Positions 18,284 to 27,372 of a stretch of 64,000 bases of DNA are shown one piece after another. Source of the stretch: Massilia putida. Its GTDB lineage: Bacteria > Pseudomonadota > Gammaproteobacteria > Burkholderiales > Burkholderiaceae_D. A model generated the notes under the pieces. The model was given only the letters and a program-made list of their open reading frames with translations, was not told the DNA's origin and ran no database searches. How positions within the stretch are numbered: the first letter of the stretch is position 1; each line of letters opens with the position of its first letter. Location of the stretch: the NCBI RefSeq assembly GCF_001941825.1, contig NZ_CP019038.1, positions 1,550,001-1,614,000 of the forward strand, read 5' to 3'. A program made the translations under genes and the position numbers.

Positions 18284-19662
18284 GGCGCGACTTCCACGAA
18301 CCCGGCCTGCGCGACGACCCGGCCCTGCGCGCCGACCCGCTGGCCGACGCCACCATCGCACGCATCCTCGGCCCCGGCCGGCCCGGCGGTCCCGACACCG
18401 AGACGATCGCGGTCCTGAACAAGGAGATCGCGCGCTGGCAGCTGAACGGGGACCTGGACGGCTGGCGCGCCAGCCCCGGCCTGCCGGCGGAGATGGCCGC
18501 CGCGCTGGAAGACTACGTCGCGAAGGCGCGGGTGCTGCCCGACTGGGCGGACGCCGCGAGGATCGCGCGGTCCGAAGTCCTGTTCATGGACATGAGCATG
18601 GCCTCGTGCACCCTGCTGTTCTGCGCCAGCCTGCCGCAGTGCTATGTGATCCCCGACCTCGCGGCCGTGCTGCATGCGGCCGGCGAACTGGAACAGCACA
18701 CCGACTACCGCGTGCGCGCCACCGCCGCGATGATCTTCCCCGTCATGATGCACGGCGGCCTGCTCGATCCGGCCGGCGGCGGCGTCGCCCAGGCCATCAA
18801 GGTGCGCCTGATCCACGCGATGATCCGCCACCTCGTGCTGCGCGGCGACGTGGCCGAAGCGCTCGTCGCGCCGCGCCGCCTGCCCCCGCTTCATTTGCCC
18901 ACCTTCGCGCGCGGCGGCACGATGCATCAGGTGCTGTACGCGCACGGCTGGGACATCGACCGCCTCGGCCTGCCGTGCAACCAGCAGGAACTGGCGTACA
19001 CGCTGCTGACCTTCCATTACGTGTTCCTGCACGGCCTGCGCCGCCTGGGCCTCGGCCTCGACAAAGGCGACGAGGAAGCGTACATGCACACCTGGAACGT
19101 GCTGGGCTGCGTGCTCGGCATCGAGCCGGGCCTGATGGCGGACACGATGACCGACGCGGCCCGCATGTTCGCGGACATCCAGACGAATGCCCGCGGCCAG
19201 GCGCGCAAGCCCGACCCGCGCCCGGCGCTGGCCGGCGCCCTCGTCGCGACGATGCAGCGCTATATTCCGCTGCGCCTCCTGAAACCGTTCCCCGTCCTGC
19301 TGACGCGCCACCTGGTCGGCAAGGACGCGACGCGCGACCTGGGCCTGGACGGCCACGTGTCGCTGCTGTCGCGCGCCCTGTTCGTGCTGGGCTTTTCGCT
19401 CGTGCGCGGCATCGACGCGATTGGCCGGCTCGTGTTCCCCGGCTTCTCGATCTCGCGCCTCGTCACGCGCATCCTCGGCTACCGCCTCACCGCCAAGCTG
19501 CTGATGGACGAGACCCGCCCTTTGGCACTGCCGGCGACCCTATTGAATGAAGTCAGCGACGCCATGCGCGCATGGCACAATGACGACAAGGCGCCGCGCT
19601 GGATGAATGCCATCGAGCGCCGCTTCACCGGGCGCGCCATGCCCGACGCCCGTCAAGGATAA
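18280..19662 (+). CDS. MpaB / rubber-oxygenase family (DUF2236) protein
   Basis: A 460-residue protein of the 'ER-bound oxygenase MpaB / rubber oxygenase Lcp catalytic domain' family. Known members are haem-b oxygenases that cleave isoprenoid double bonds (polyisoprene by Lcp; a farnesyl chain by MpaB). Segments seen include RSEVLFMDMSMASCTLLFCASLPQCY, RVRATAAMIFPVMMHGG, AIKVRLIHAMIRHLVL, and LLTFHYVFLHGLRRLGL, which hold candidate His/Arg haem-pocket residues. There is no signal peptide. GGAGG lies five bases before ATG 18280, and the start overlaps the CruF-like stop. Pairing with an isoprenoid-acting membrane protein supports an isoprenoid or polyene substrate, which is inference. Confidence 0.8.
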   Translation: MRRDFHEPGLRDDPALRADPLADATIARILGPGRPGGPDTETIAVLNKEIARWQLNGDLDGWRASPGLPAEMAAALEDYVAKARVLPDWADAARIARSEVLFMDMSMASCTLLFCASLPQCYVIPDLAAVLHAAGELEQHTDYRVRATAAMIFPVMMHGGLLDPAGGGVAQAIKVRLIHAMIRHLVLRGDVAEALVAPRRLPPLHLPTFARGGTMHQVLYAHGWDIDRLGLPCNQQELAYTLLTFHYVFLHGLRRLGLGLDKGDEEAYMHTWNVLGCVLGIEPGLMADTMTDAARMFADIQTNARGQARKPDPRPALAGALVATMQRYIPLRLLKPFPVLLTRHLVGKDATRDLGLDGHVSLLSRALFVLGFSLVRGIDAIGRLVFPGFSISRLVTRILGYRLTAKLLMDETRPLALPATLLNEVSDAMRAWHNDDKAPRWMNAIERRFTGRAMPDARQG

Positions 19663-19665
19663 ACG

Positions 19666-22600
19666 ATGTTCGCACTGCCTTTTCCGATTCCCTCGCGCGG
19701 CCCGCGCCTGTTCGCGCTGGCGCTGGTGCTGTCCGTGCTGTCCCTGCTGGGAAGCGCGCGCGCCGCGCCGGCGCCGCTCGTGCTGGACGACGCCGCGTCC
19801 CACGTCGAAGCTTGGCCGGCCGTCACGCTGCTGCGCGATCCGGACGGCCGCGTCGAAGCGGCCGATCTCGTCGCCGCGCCGGAGCGCTTCACCGTACCGA
19901 ATGCGGCCTATGCCACGCTGGGCATGGAGAAAGGTCCCGTGTGGGTGCGCATCCCCGTGCAGACGGCACCGGGCGGCGACGGCGCGTGGGCGCTCAAGAT
20001 CGACTTCGGCCTGCTGAACCGCGTCGACCTGTACGTCGTGCGCGCCGGCCGCATCGAGCGCCATGCGCGCGGCGGATCGGAACGGACGGACGAGCGCAGC
20101 CCCATCGCGCGCGGCGGCCCGGTGCCGGCGTTCCTGCTGCAGCTGGAGCCGGGCGAGCGCTACGACGTGCTGCTGCGCGTGGACACGAACGGACCGAAGA
20201 TCCTGCCGATCAGCTTCGCCAAACCCGCCACGTTCTACCAGGACGCGCTGCACGACCGGCTGGTGCAGGGCATCCTCACGGGCCTGTTCATCTGCCTGCT
20301 GCTGTACAGCCTCGCGCAATGGGTCAACCTGCGCGAGATCCTGTTCGCCAAGTATTCGCTGCTGATCGGCGGCCTGGCCCTGTACAACATCGCGTGGTGG
20401 GGCCTCGGCGCCGAATACCTGTGGGGCGCCAGCACCTGGGCCACCGTGCACGCCACCGGCATCATCTCGCTGATGACGGCCTGCGGCGGCTATCTGTTCG
20501 TCGGCGAAGCGCTGACGCGGCCCGGCGTCGACCGCATCTTCCCGCGCCTGATGCAGACCGGCGCCGTGCTGTGCATCGTCGCGGCCACCGCCTTCGGCTT
20601 CGACCTGATCCACGACGCGGCCCTCGTGGCCATCATCGGCTCGCTGGGCATCATGCCGATGCTGCTGGGCCTTCCCGGCGCGTTCAACCGCGCGCGCCGC
20701 GGCGACACGGTCGGCACCTACTTCCTCATCGGCTGGGCCGCGAGCTTCGTCAGCTCGGCGATCCAGGCGCAGGTCATCAAGGGCGGCCTGGACGCCACCT
20801 ACTGGACGCTGAACTCCACGCAGTTCGGCGGCACGTTCGACATGCTCGTGTTCATGCGCATCCTGGGCCTGCGCACCAAGAGCATCCAGGACGCCATGCT
20901 GCGCGCCGAGGCGGCGACCCGCATGAAGTCGGAATTCCTGGCCAATATGAGCCACGAGATCCGCACGCCGATGAACGCCATCATCGGCATGAGCCGCCTC
21001 GCCCTGATGGCCGATCCGAACCCCAGGCAGCGCAACTACCTCTCCAAGATCCTCGGCGCGGGCGAGCACCTGCTGGGCATCATCAACGACATCCTCGACT
21101 TTTCCAAGATCGAGGCGGGCCGCATGACGCTCGACACCGTGCCGTTCGACCTCGACGACATGCTCGAACACCTGGCCAGCATCGCCGCCATCAAGACCGA
21201 CGCGCGCCGCGTGGAACTCGTGTTCTGCGTGCCGCGCGGCGTGCCGGGGCGCCTCGTGGGCGATCCGCTGCGCCTGGGCCAGGTGCTGATCAACCTGACC
21301 AACAACGCCGTCAAGTTCACGGAAGAAGGCGAGATCGCCGTCGCCGTCGAGCTGGTCGAGCGCACCGCGGCCGGCGTCGTGCTGCGCTTCTCCGTCAGCG
21401 ACACGGGCATCGGCATGGACGCCGACCAGCTGGCGCGCCTGTTCCAGTCCTTCACCCAGGCCGACAACTCCATCACCCGCAAATACGGCGGCACGGGCCT
21501 GGGCCTGTCGATCTCGAAGCAGCTCGTCGAACTGATGGGCGGCACGATCGCCGTCACCAGCACGCCAGGCGTCGGCAGCCGCTTCAGCTTCACGGTCCCG
21601 CTGGGCATCGCGGATGCCGACGCCACCGCCGCGCCGGCGCCGGGCCTGGAATTGCAGCGCATGCGCGTGATGGTCGTCGACGACAGCCCGGGCGCGCGCG
21701 ACGCGCTCGTCGAGATGCTGGACGGTTTCGGCATCCACGCCGACGCCGTCGCCTCGGGCGAGGAATCGCTGGCGCGGCTGGCGCAGGCCGTGCGGGAGGG
21801 CGCCCCGTACCAGGTGGTGCTGATGGATTACATGATGCCCGGCTGGGACGGCGTCGAGACGATCCGCCGCATCCGCGCCGACGCGCGTTTCACGGCGCCG
21901 CCCGCGATCCTGATGGTCAGCGCCTGCACCCGCGAAGGCGTGCTGCAGCAGGAAGGCGACCTGCCGCTGTCCGGCTTCCTCACCAAACCCGTCGGCCCGG
22001 CGCTGCTGTACGACAGCCTGCTGCAGGTGCTGCGCCCCGACCTGGCGGCGGCGTCCGCCTCCTCGGGCGGCGCGCAGAACGCGGCCGGTACGCAGTCCGA
22101 CGCGAACCGGCTGGCGGGCGCCCGCATCCTGCTCGTCGACGACAACGCCAACAACCGCGAGGTGGCGCTCGACTTCATGGCCGTCGCGCGCATGCGCGTC
22201 GACGCCGCCACGAGCGGCCAGGAAGCTATCCGCATGGCGCAGGACGGCGACTACGACCTCGTGCTGATGGACATCCAGATGCACGGGATGGACGGCTACA
22301 CGGCCACGCGCGCCATCCGCGCCCTGCCCGGCTGCGCCACCGTGCCGGTCGTCGCCATGACGGCGCACGCGATGGCCGGCGACCGCGAGAAGAGCCTCGC
22401 CGCCGGCATGAACGACCACGTCGTCAAGCCGATCGATCCGGACCTGCTGTTGCGCACCCTGGTGAAATGGATCGATCCGCAGCGCCTCGCCGGCCGCGTC
22501 GCGCCGCAAGCGGCGCCCGCACCGATCGTGCCGGCCGCCGCGCCAGCGGCGTTGCCGGCCGTGCGCGGCGTCGACTGGCATCGCGCGCTGGTGGGCGCCG

Positions 22601-23145
22601 GCGGCCAGCACCAGCGCCTGCGCCGCCGCGTCGCCGGGTTCCTGCAGGAATACCTGAACGCGCCGCAGCAGATGCGGGACGCGCTGGCGAACGGCGACTA
22701 CGCGCCGCTGCAGGCGCTGGCGCACAACCTCAAATCGGGCGCCGCCTACATCGGCGCGACGCCGCTGGCCACGCTGGCGGGCACGCTGGAGCAGGACCTG
22801 CGGTCAAGCCGCGCCGAGCGCGTGTCCGTGCTGGCGCCCGACCTGATCGTCGCGCTGGAGAGCGTCCTGTCGGGCCTGGCCCGCATCGACGCCGCCCAGG
22901 CGCCGACCGTCAGCGGCCTCGATGCCGGCGCCCTGCTCGCGCGCCTGCGCGGCTTCCTCGAAACGGACGATGCGCGCGCCGAGGACGCGCTGGCCGAGCT
23001 GCAGGGCGTCCTGACGGACGAGCGCCATGCCGCGCCGCTGTCCGCCATCCGCGCCGCCGTCGACGAGATCGAGTACGAGCGAGCGCTGGTCCACCTCGAC
23101 GCGCTGGAGCGCGCCGTCGACAACGAAGCGGAGGCCGCATCGTGA
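19666..23145 (+). CDS. Hybrid sensor histidine kinase, 7TMR-DISM / HisKA / HATPase / REC / REC / Hpt
   Basis: An 1159-residue inner-membrane phosphorelay kinase. Signal peptide to about residue 33; a periplasmic 7TMR-DISMED2-like beta-domain (about 38-180); seven transmembrane helices (about 195-400); HisKA with His430 in [10 protein letters not shown]; HATPase N-box [23 protein letters not shown] and GGTGLGLSI; two receiver domains with Asp721 ([11 protein letters not shown]) and Asp869 ([11 protein letters not shown]); and a C-terminal Hpt with His1020 ([12 protein letters not shown]). All transfer residues are present. Only three bases separate it from the oxygenase stop, with AAGGA before the ATG. 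It overlaps the cyclase gene by four bases. It probably senses a ligand linked to the upstream uptake/oxidation genes and signals to c-di-GMP. Confidence 0.93.
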   Translation: MFALPFPIPSRGPRLFALALVLSVLSLLGSARAAPAPLVLDDAASHVEAWPAVTLLRDPDGRVEAADLVAAPERFTVPNAAYATLGMEKGPVWVRIPVQTAPGGDGAWALKIDFGLLNRVDLYVVRAGRIERHARGGSERTDERSPIARGGPVPAFLLQLEPGERYDVLLRVDTNGPKILPISFAKPATFYQDALHDRLVQGILTGLFICLLLYSLAQWVNLREILFAKYSLLIGGLALYNIAWWGLGAEYLWGASTWATVHATGIISLMTACGGYLFVGEALTRPGVDRIFPRLMQTGAVLCIVAATAFGFDLIHDAALVAIIGSLGIMPMLLGLPGAFNRARRGDTVGTYFLIGWAASFVSSAIQAQVIKGGLDATYWTLNSTQFGGTFDMLVFMRILGLRTKSIQDAMLRAEAATRMKSEFLANMSHEIRTPMNAIIGMSRLALMADPNPRQRNYLSKILGAGEHLLGIINDILDFSKIEAGRMTLDTVPFDLDDMLEHLASIAAIKTDARRVELVFCVPRGVPGRLVGDPLRLGQVLINLTNNAVKFTEEGEIAVAVELVERTAAGVVLRFSVSDTGIGMDADQLARLFQSFTQADNSITRKYGGTGLGLSISKQLVELMGGTIAVTSTPGVGSRFSFTVPLGIADADATAAPAPGLELQRMRVMVVDDSPGARDALVEMLDGFGIHADAVASGEESLARLAQAVREGAPYQVVLMDYMMPGWDGVETIRRIRADARFTAPPAILMVSACTREGVLQQEGDLPLSGFLTKPVGPALLYDSLLQVLRPDLAAASASSGGAQNAAGTQSDANRLAGARILLVDDNANNREVALDFMAVARMRVDAATSGQEAIRMAQDGDYDLVLMDIQMHGMDGYTATRAIRALPGCATVPVVAMTAHAMAGDREKSLAAGMNDHVVKPIDPDLLLRTLVKWIDPQRLAGRVAPQAAPAPIVPAAAPAALPAVRGVDWHRALVGAGGQHQRLRRRVAGFLQEYLNAPQQMRDALANGDYAPLQALAHNLKSGAAYIGATPLATLAGTLEQDLRSSRAERVSVLAPDLIVALESVLSGLARIDAAQAPTVSGLDAGALLARLRGFLETDDARAEDALAELQGVLTDERHAAPLSAIRAAVDEIEYERALVHLDALERAVDNEAEAAS

Positions 23146-24062
23146 ACCACGTCGAACCGCAGAAAGTCCTGGTCGCCGACGACGACCCGATCAACCGCCA
23201 GGTGCTGGCGGAGCTGCTCAAGCCGGAATACACGGTGCTGCTGGCGAAGAACGGCGAGCAGGCGCTGGAACGGGCCGCGCGCCACGCGCCCGACCTGATC
23301 CTGCTCGACGTGATAATGCCCGACCTGGACGGCTACGAAGTGCTGCGCCGGCTGCGCGCCGATCCGCTTCTGGACCAGATCGCCGTCATCTTCATCTCCG
23401 GCCTGGACCGCCCGGAGGACGAGGCGAACGGCCTCAAACTGGGCGCCGCCGACTACATCGCCAAGCCGTTCAACGCCACCGTCGTGATGGCGCGGGTGGC
23501 GCTGCACCTGCAACTGGTGCGCCAGCGCCGCATGCTGGAACGCCTGGCGCACGTGGACGGCCTGACGGAGCTGGCCAACCGGCGCCGCTTCGACGAACTG
23601 TATGCGCAGGAATGGCAGCGCGCCCAGCGCAACGGCTGGCCGCTGTCGCTGGCCCTGCTCGACATCGACGCGTTCAAGCAGTACAACGACTATTACGGCC
23701 ACCCGGCCGGCGACCGCGCGCTGCGCGCGGTCGCGCGCACGACGGCCGCCTGCCTGCGCCGCCCGGCCGACCTGGCGGCGCGCTACGGCGGCGAGGAATT
23801 CGTGCTGCTGATGCCCGACACCGACCTGCCGCAGGCACGCCATGTGGTGGACGAAATCTGCGCCGCGATCGCCGCGCTGGAACTGCCGCACGCGGCGTCG
23901 CAGGTGGCGCCGGTGCTCACGGTCAGCGTGGGCGGCGTGACGCTCGGCGGACACGGCCCGGAAAGCGCGGCCGAACTGTTCGAGGCGGCCGACGAGCACC
24001 TGTACCGCGCCAAGCAGGAAGGCAGGCAGCGGGTGGTGTGGCGCCCGGCCCTGGCGGATTGA
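23142..24062 (+). CDS. Response-regulator diguanylate cyclase (REC-GGDEF)
   Basis: A 306-residue WspR/PleD-like protein. The receiver domain (about residues 7-122) has phospho-acceptor Asp56 in [13 protein letters not shown] and the conserved Lys in AKPF. The GGDEF domain has an intact active motif GGEEF at 216-220 and an inhibitory I-site RPAD five residues before it, so product feedback is expected. It makes c-di-GMP when phosphorylated. It starts at GTG 23142, overlapping the kinase stop by four bases (GTGA), and so is translationally coupled to it. The Hpt domain of the kinase is the likely phosphodonor. Confidence 0.93.
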   Translation: MNHVEPQKVLVADDDPINRQVLAELLKPEYTVLLAKNGEQALERAARHAPDLILLDVIMPDLDGYEVLRRLRADPLLDQIAVIFISGLDRPEDEANGLKLGAADYIAKPFNATVVMARVALHLQLVRQRRMLERLAHVDGLTELANRRRFDELYAQEWQRAQRNGWPLSLALLDIDAFKQYNDYYGHPAGDRALRAVARTTAACLRRPADLAARYGGEEFVLLMPDTDLPQARHVVDEICAAIAALELPHAASQVAPVLTVSVGGVTLGGHGPESAAELFEAADEHLYRAKQEGRQRVVWRPALAD

Positions 24063-24074
24063 ATCGGTGAACGG

Positions 24075-24512
24075 TCAGGCGCGGCGGGTTTCCAGCGTCG
24101 ACACGACGCGCAACCCGCCCACGATGCACACATGCTCCATGAACGGAATGAGCTCCGCATGCCGCGCGGCCCCGGTCGCGTGCCAGAAGCCGTGATACGG
24201 CACGGTCGCAAGCAGTATGAACCCGGCCAGCGCCCAGCAGCCGGCCCGCAAGAAGCGTCCCGCGACGATGGCGGCGCCGCCCGCCACCTGCAGCAGCACG
24301 GTCAGCGCCAGCATCACGGAAGGCAGAGGGAACCCGCCCGCCACCACTTCCTGAAGCGCGCCCTGCCAGCCCGTCACCTTGTCGATGCCGGCCCACAGGA
24401 ACAGCACCCCGACGAGCACCCTGCCCGCCGTGCGCACCGTGCGGTCGACACCGGGCGCGGATGCGGCGCGCGCGGCGGGGGCGCTGGTGAGATCGAGGTC
24501 GGGGGTCGTCAT
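24075..24512 (-). CDS. DoxX-family membrane protein
   Basis: A 145-residue protein with four hydrophobic helices in the DoxX pattern: RVLVGVLFLWAGIDKVTGW, a second helix with LPSVMLALTVLLQVAGGAAIV, then AGCWALAGFILLATVPYHGFWH. Family members are small membrane subunits with roles in quinone/thiosulfate redox or oxidative-stress complexes; most are unassigned. ATG 24512 has AAAGGAG six bases upstream; a longer open frame to 24671 lacks that signal. It converges on the cyclase gene with a 12-base gap and appears monocistronic. Confidence 0.85.
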   Translation of the reverse strand: MTTPDLDLTSAPAARAASAPGVDRTVRTAGRVLVGVLFLWAGIDKVTGWQGALQEVVAGGFPLPSVMLALTVLLQVAGGAAIVAGRFLRAGCWALAGFILLATVPYHGFWHATGAARHAELIPFMEHVCIVGGLRVVSTLETRRA

Positions 24513-24531
24513 GGGAGACTCCTTTGCGGTT

Positions 24532-24550
24532 GATTCGGATCGCCCGAATC
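24532..24550. promoter_or_regulatory. Inverted repeat before the DoxX gene
   Basis: GATTCGG and CCGAATC (24532-24538 and 24544-24550) with a five-base spacer, located 20-38 bases upstream of the DoxX start. The position suits an operator or a 5'-UTR hairpin. The regulator is unknown. Confidence 0.4.
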
Positions 24551-25093
24551 GACACCCGCGCCAGCGATCGCGGCTCCGTCTTTGGATGGATGCGCCGGCG
24601 CGCCGGCGGTGCTGGCGCCGGCGGCGCCTGGTCGCCGCTTCGCCGCCGTACCCCCGGTCATCCATGTTCACCGAGGTACGTCACGGCGTCGACGACGTCG
24701 CCCGTCGTGCCGGTCGCGCCGCCCGCGCCAGCGTGGCGTATGTTGTAGCAGGCGCGCGTGCCTTCGCGTCCGAGATCCGGGCGCCGCTGGCCCGCGCGGT
24801 CGGGTAAGCGCGCGCGCCTTGTCCGCCGCGAGAGGTACAATGGGCCATCAAACTACGGTACATGGCAGCGCAATGGCTCACGAGAATTTCTTGAAATGCC
24901 AACGGCCCCACGCCCCCGTCCGCGCGACGGCGGTCCGCCTGCGCCTGCCCGAACACGCCATGCCGCGCCACCTCGCCCGGCTTCATTAAGCTCGGCGGCG
25001 GCACAGCCGCTTGCCGGGCTCCACACAATGCATTCCATCCGCCCGTCGTGTCGGGCGGCCATGACCCATTCCTGTCCAGGACATCAAGAGACC
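24551..25093. other. Spacer of about 540 bases with no supported gene
   Basis: A stretch with short open frames on both strands and none with a recognisable domain. A 47-codon frame starting MFTEVRHGVDD (24664-24807, +) has high third-position GC but no ribosome site. It should hold promoters for DoxX (leftward) and for the small peptide/Rnk pair (rightward). I see nothing else that I can defend. Confidence 0.4.
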
Positions 25094-25246
25094 ATGAAAA
25101 TCGATCGATCCTCGCTGTTCCGCCGCCCGCCCAGCTTCGGGGCACTCCACGACCTGATCGCCCGGCGCAAACGGCTGCGCCAGCGCATCGGCCTGGCGCT
25201 TGCCGTCTGCCTGCCGCTCGGCTGGCTGCTGCTCCACGTCGAATGA
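25094..25246 (+). CDS. 50-residue predicted single-helix membrane peptide
   Basis: MKIDRSSLFRR begins a 50-residue protein with a basic juxtamembrane stretch (ARRKRLRQR, residues 23-31) and one hydrophobic helix (IGLALAVCLPLGWLLL) ending HVE. Third-codon positions are strongly G/C, as in real genes here. AGAG upstream is a weak ribosome site. It lies 13 bases before rnk on the same strand and is probably co-transcribed. I do not recognise a family. Confidence 0.5.
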   Translation: MKIDRSSLFRRPPSFGALHDLIARRKRLRQRIGLALAVCLPLGWLLLHVE

Positions 25247-25259
25247 AGGAGGTGCCGCC

Positions 25260-25667
25260 ATGCTGCCCGACATCACCATTTCGACCGTCGACCTCGACCG
25301 CATCGACCTGATGCTGGACCGGCTGCCGTCTGCCCAGGCGGCCGCCCGCGATGCGCTGTCCGATGAACTCGCGCGGGCCGAGGTCGTCGCACCCTGGGAC
25401 ATGCCGCCGCGCGTCGTGACCATGCGGTCGACGGTCCGCTTCCGTCTCGACGGCAAGGAAAGCGAGTGGTGCAAGACGCTCGTCTATCCGAAGGAAATCG
25501 GCGACGGCGACGACACGGTGTCCGTGCTGTCCCCGGTCGGCAGTGCCCTGCTGGGCCTGTCCGAAGGCGACAGCATCCAATGGACGCATCCCGACGGCAG
25601 GACGCTCGGGGTGGAAGTCGTCGAAGTGATTTACCAGCCCGAGCGGGCCGGCCACTACCACCTGTAG
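25260..25667 (+). CDS. rnk: Nucleoside diphosphate kinase regulator (Rnk), GreA/GreB-like
   Basis: A 135-residue Rnk protein with an N-terminal helical stalk (about residues 1-45) and a C-terminal GreA/GreB FKBP-like domain: VTMRSTVRF, DTVSVLSPVGSALLGLSEGDSIQW and the closing VEVVEVIYQPERAGHYHL. Rnk binds RNA polymerase at the secondary channel without cleavage activity and was named for effects on Ndk. ATG 25260 follows a near-perfect AAGGAGG. The gene ends seven bases before the convergent gntR gene. Confidence 0.93.
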   Translation: MLPDITISTVDLDRIDLMLDRLPSAQAAARDALSDELARAEVVAPWDMPPRVVTMRSTVRFRLDGKESEWCKTLVYPKEIGDGDDTVSVLSPVGSALLGLSEGDSIQWTHPDGRTLGVEVVEVIYQPERAGHYHL

Positions 25668-25674
25668 TCGCCGT

Positions 25675-26427
25675 TCACTCGCCCGGCTGGAACGTGCAGC
25701 TCGCGAAGAATTCGTAGCGGTCCGGGCAAATGTGGAACGTCGACTGGTCGCAGCAGTCCCCGTTCGGGAACGCGGACGTGCGCGTCATCACGAGCAGCGG
25801 GCTGCCCGCCTTGATCTTCAGGATGCGCGCGACGTCGCCGGCCGCCGCTTCGGCGCGGATGGCGACGTCGGCGTGCGCGACGCCCTTGCCGTCGATGGCG
25901 CGCAGCAGCGCGTAATTCGGCTGGCGCGCGACGAGGTCCGCGTCCAGCGTCTCGATGGCGCGCGGCAGGTAGCTCGCGCCCAGCGCGATCGGTTCGCCGT
26001 CGACGAGATGCAGGCGGCGCAGCAGCACGCAGCCGCGGTCCGCGTGGACGAAGCGGTCGCGCAGATGCGCCGGCACCGTTGCCCGTTCCAGCGACAGCAG
26101 GCGCATTGCCGGCGTCAGGCCTTGCAGCACGAGCGAATCGTGGAAGCTGCGCAGGGCGTCGAGCCCATGGCGCACGCGCTTGCCCGCCACGTACGTGCCC
26201 TTGCCCTGCTTGCGCTCCACCATCCCCTCTTCTTCCAGCCGGCCCAGCGCCTGGCGCACCGTGACGCGGCTGACGCCGAAGCGCGCGCACAACTGCGCCT
26301 CCGACGGCAACTTGCCGGCCGCGCCATACGCGCCGTTCATGGCCTCCTCGCGCAGCCGCGTGGCGATCTGCCGGTACAGCGATGTGATGTTTGTCCTGTC
26401 GAGTGCAGTGGCTGTCATGGGCGCCAT
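25675..26427 (-). CDS. GntR-family (HutC/UTRA) transcriptional regulator
   Basis: A 250-residue regulator. The winged helix-turn-helix (about residues 14-83) has LPSEAQLCARFGVSRVTVRQALGRLEEEGMVERKQGKGTYV-type features, and the UTRA effector domain (about 100-245) ends CPDRYEFFASCTFQPGE. HutC-type members repress catabolic operons and are released by a small metabolite. It is divergent from the ABC/PHP operon, and a 26-bp near-palindrome lies between them. ATG 26427 has GGGA five bases before it; ATG 26418 is an alternative. The inducer is presumably the imported substrate or a breakdown product. Confidence 0.9.
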   Translation of the reverse strand: MAPMTATALDRTNITSLYRQIATRLREEAMNGAYGAAGKLPSEAQLCARFGVSRVTVRQALGRLEEEGMVERKQGKGTYVAGKRVRHGLDALRSFHDSLVLQGLTPAMRLLSLERATVPAHLRDRFVHADRGCVLLRRLHLVDGEPIALGASYLPRAIETLDADLVARQPNYALLRAIDGKGVAHADVAIRAEAAAGDVARILKIKAGSPLLVMTRTSAFPNGDCCDQSTFHICPDRYEFFASCTFQPGE

Positions 26428-26499
26428 TATTCCCGAAAACGTCCTCCGGCCGCGCGGAAAAAACCGGATATGAATATACGGAATCGTTCGTTTTCGTCG

Positions 26500-26525
26500 C
26501 TTGTCTCAATACGTATTATGACAAG
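26500..26525. promoter_or_regulatory. Probable GntR operator
   Basis: A 26-bp near-palindrome with arms CTTGTC and GACAAG around a perfect core AATACGTATT; 11 of 13 half-site positions match. It sits between gntR (start 26427) and the ABC ATPase gene (start 26565), 40 bases before the latter, where a repressor would block both directions. Confidence 0.65.
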
Positions 26526-26564
26526 CATGTCGAACACACGATCCGGCACGGCCGGTTTCCGACC

Positions 26565-27362
26565 ATGGACCAGACGAACAAGGGCCGCCTGTCGGTCGAA
26601 CGCATCGGTTTCCGCTACCCCGGCGGCCAGACCGTCTTCCAGGACTTCTCGTTCCGTGCAGAACCCGGCGAATTCGTCGCGCTGCTCGGTCCGTCCGGCT
26701 GCGGCAAGTCCACGCTGCTGAACCTGCTCGCGGGCTTTCATGCGCCCGCGCAGGGCGCGGTCCTGCTCGACGGCGCGCCCGTCACGCCGGAGCTGCCGGA
26801 GCTGGGCTACGTGTTCCAGTCGCCGCATCTGTTTCCCTGGCTGACCGCGCTCGAGAACGTGCGCTTCGGACTGCGCATGGCGAACCATGCGGGCCCCGAT
26901 GCGCAGCGGGCGCACGCGCGGCGCTACCTGGACCTCGTCGGCATGGGCGCCGCAGCGGGCAAGCTGCCGCACGAGCTGTCGGGCGGCATGCAGCAGCGCG
27001 TCGCGATCGCCCGCGCGCTGGCGATGGAGCCGGGCCTCCTGTTGATGGACGAACCGTTTTCCGCGCTGGACGCGATCACGCGCGCCGGCCTGAACGAAGA
27101 ACTGCTGCGCATCTGGTCGACGCTGGGCCAGACCATCGTCTTCATCACCCACGACATCGACGAAGCCGTGTTCCTCGCCGACCGCGTGATCGTGCTGGGC
27201 ACGGCGCCGCGCGGCGTCCAGGCCGAACTCGAGATCGACCTGCCCCGGCCGCGCAGCTTCCACGCGGCGCGCCAGCTGCCCCGCTTCGGCGAATACGCCG
27301 CCGCACTGATGGACCACGTCGCCAATGCGATGGACGCCGCGAGCCCCCTGCTCCTTGACTAG
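26565..27362 (+). CDS. ABC importer ATP-binding protein, SsuB/TauB type
   Basis: A 265-residue ATPase of the nitrate/sulfonate/taurine importer group. It has Walker A GPSGCGKST (about residue 43), Q-loop VFQSPHLFPWLTALENV, signature LSGGMQQRVAIARAL, Walker B LLLMDEP and H-loop ITHDIDEAV. It powers import with the binding protein and permease that follow. ATG 26565 lacks a strong ribosome site, but no in-frame start with a better one exists. It is the first gene of the operon and lies just past the GntR operator. Confidence 0.92.
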   Translation: MDQTNKGRLSVERIGFRYPGGQTVFQDFSFRAEPGEFVALLGPSGCGKSTLLNLLAGFHAPAQGAVLLDGAPVTPELPELGYVFQSPHLFPWLTALENVRFGLRMANHAGPDAQRAHARRYLDLVGMGAAAGKLPHELSGGMQQRVAIARALAMEPGLLLMDEPFSALDAITRAGLNEELLRIWSTLGQTIVFITHDIDEAVFLADRVIVLGTAPRGVQAELEIDLPRPRSFHAARQLPRFGEYAAALMDHVANAMDAASPLLLD

Positions 27363-27372
27363 AAAGTACCGC

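Noticed and set aside
18280..19662. Reading the MpaB-family gene as evidence of rubber degradation
   Set aside because: Family membership alone does not give the substrate. It lacks a secretion signal, which true rubber oxygenases need.
24664..24840. Short frames on both strands between DoxX and the small peptide gene
   Set aside because: No ribosome site, no recognisable family, and both strands look equally gene-like.
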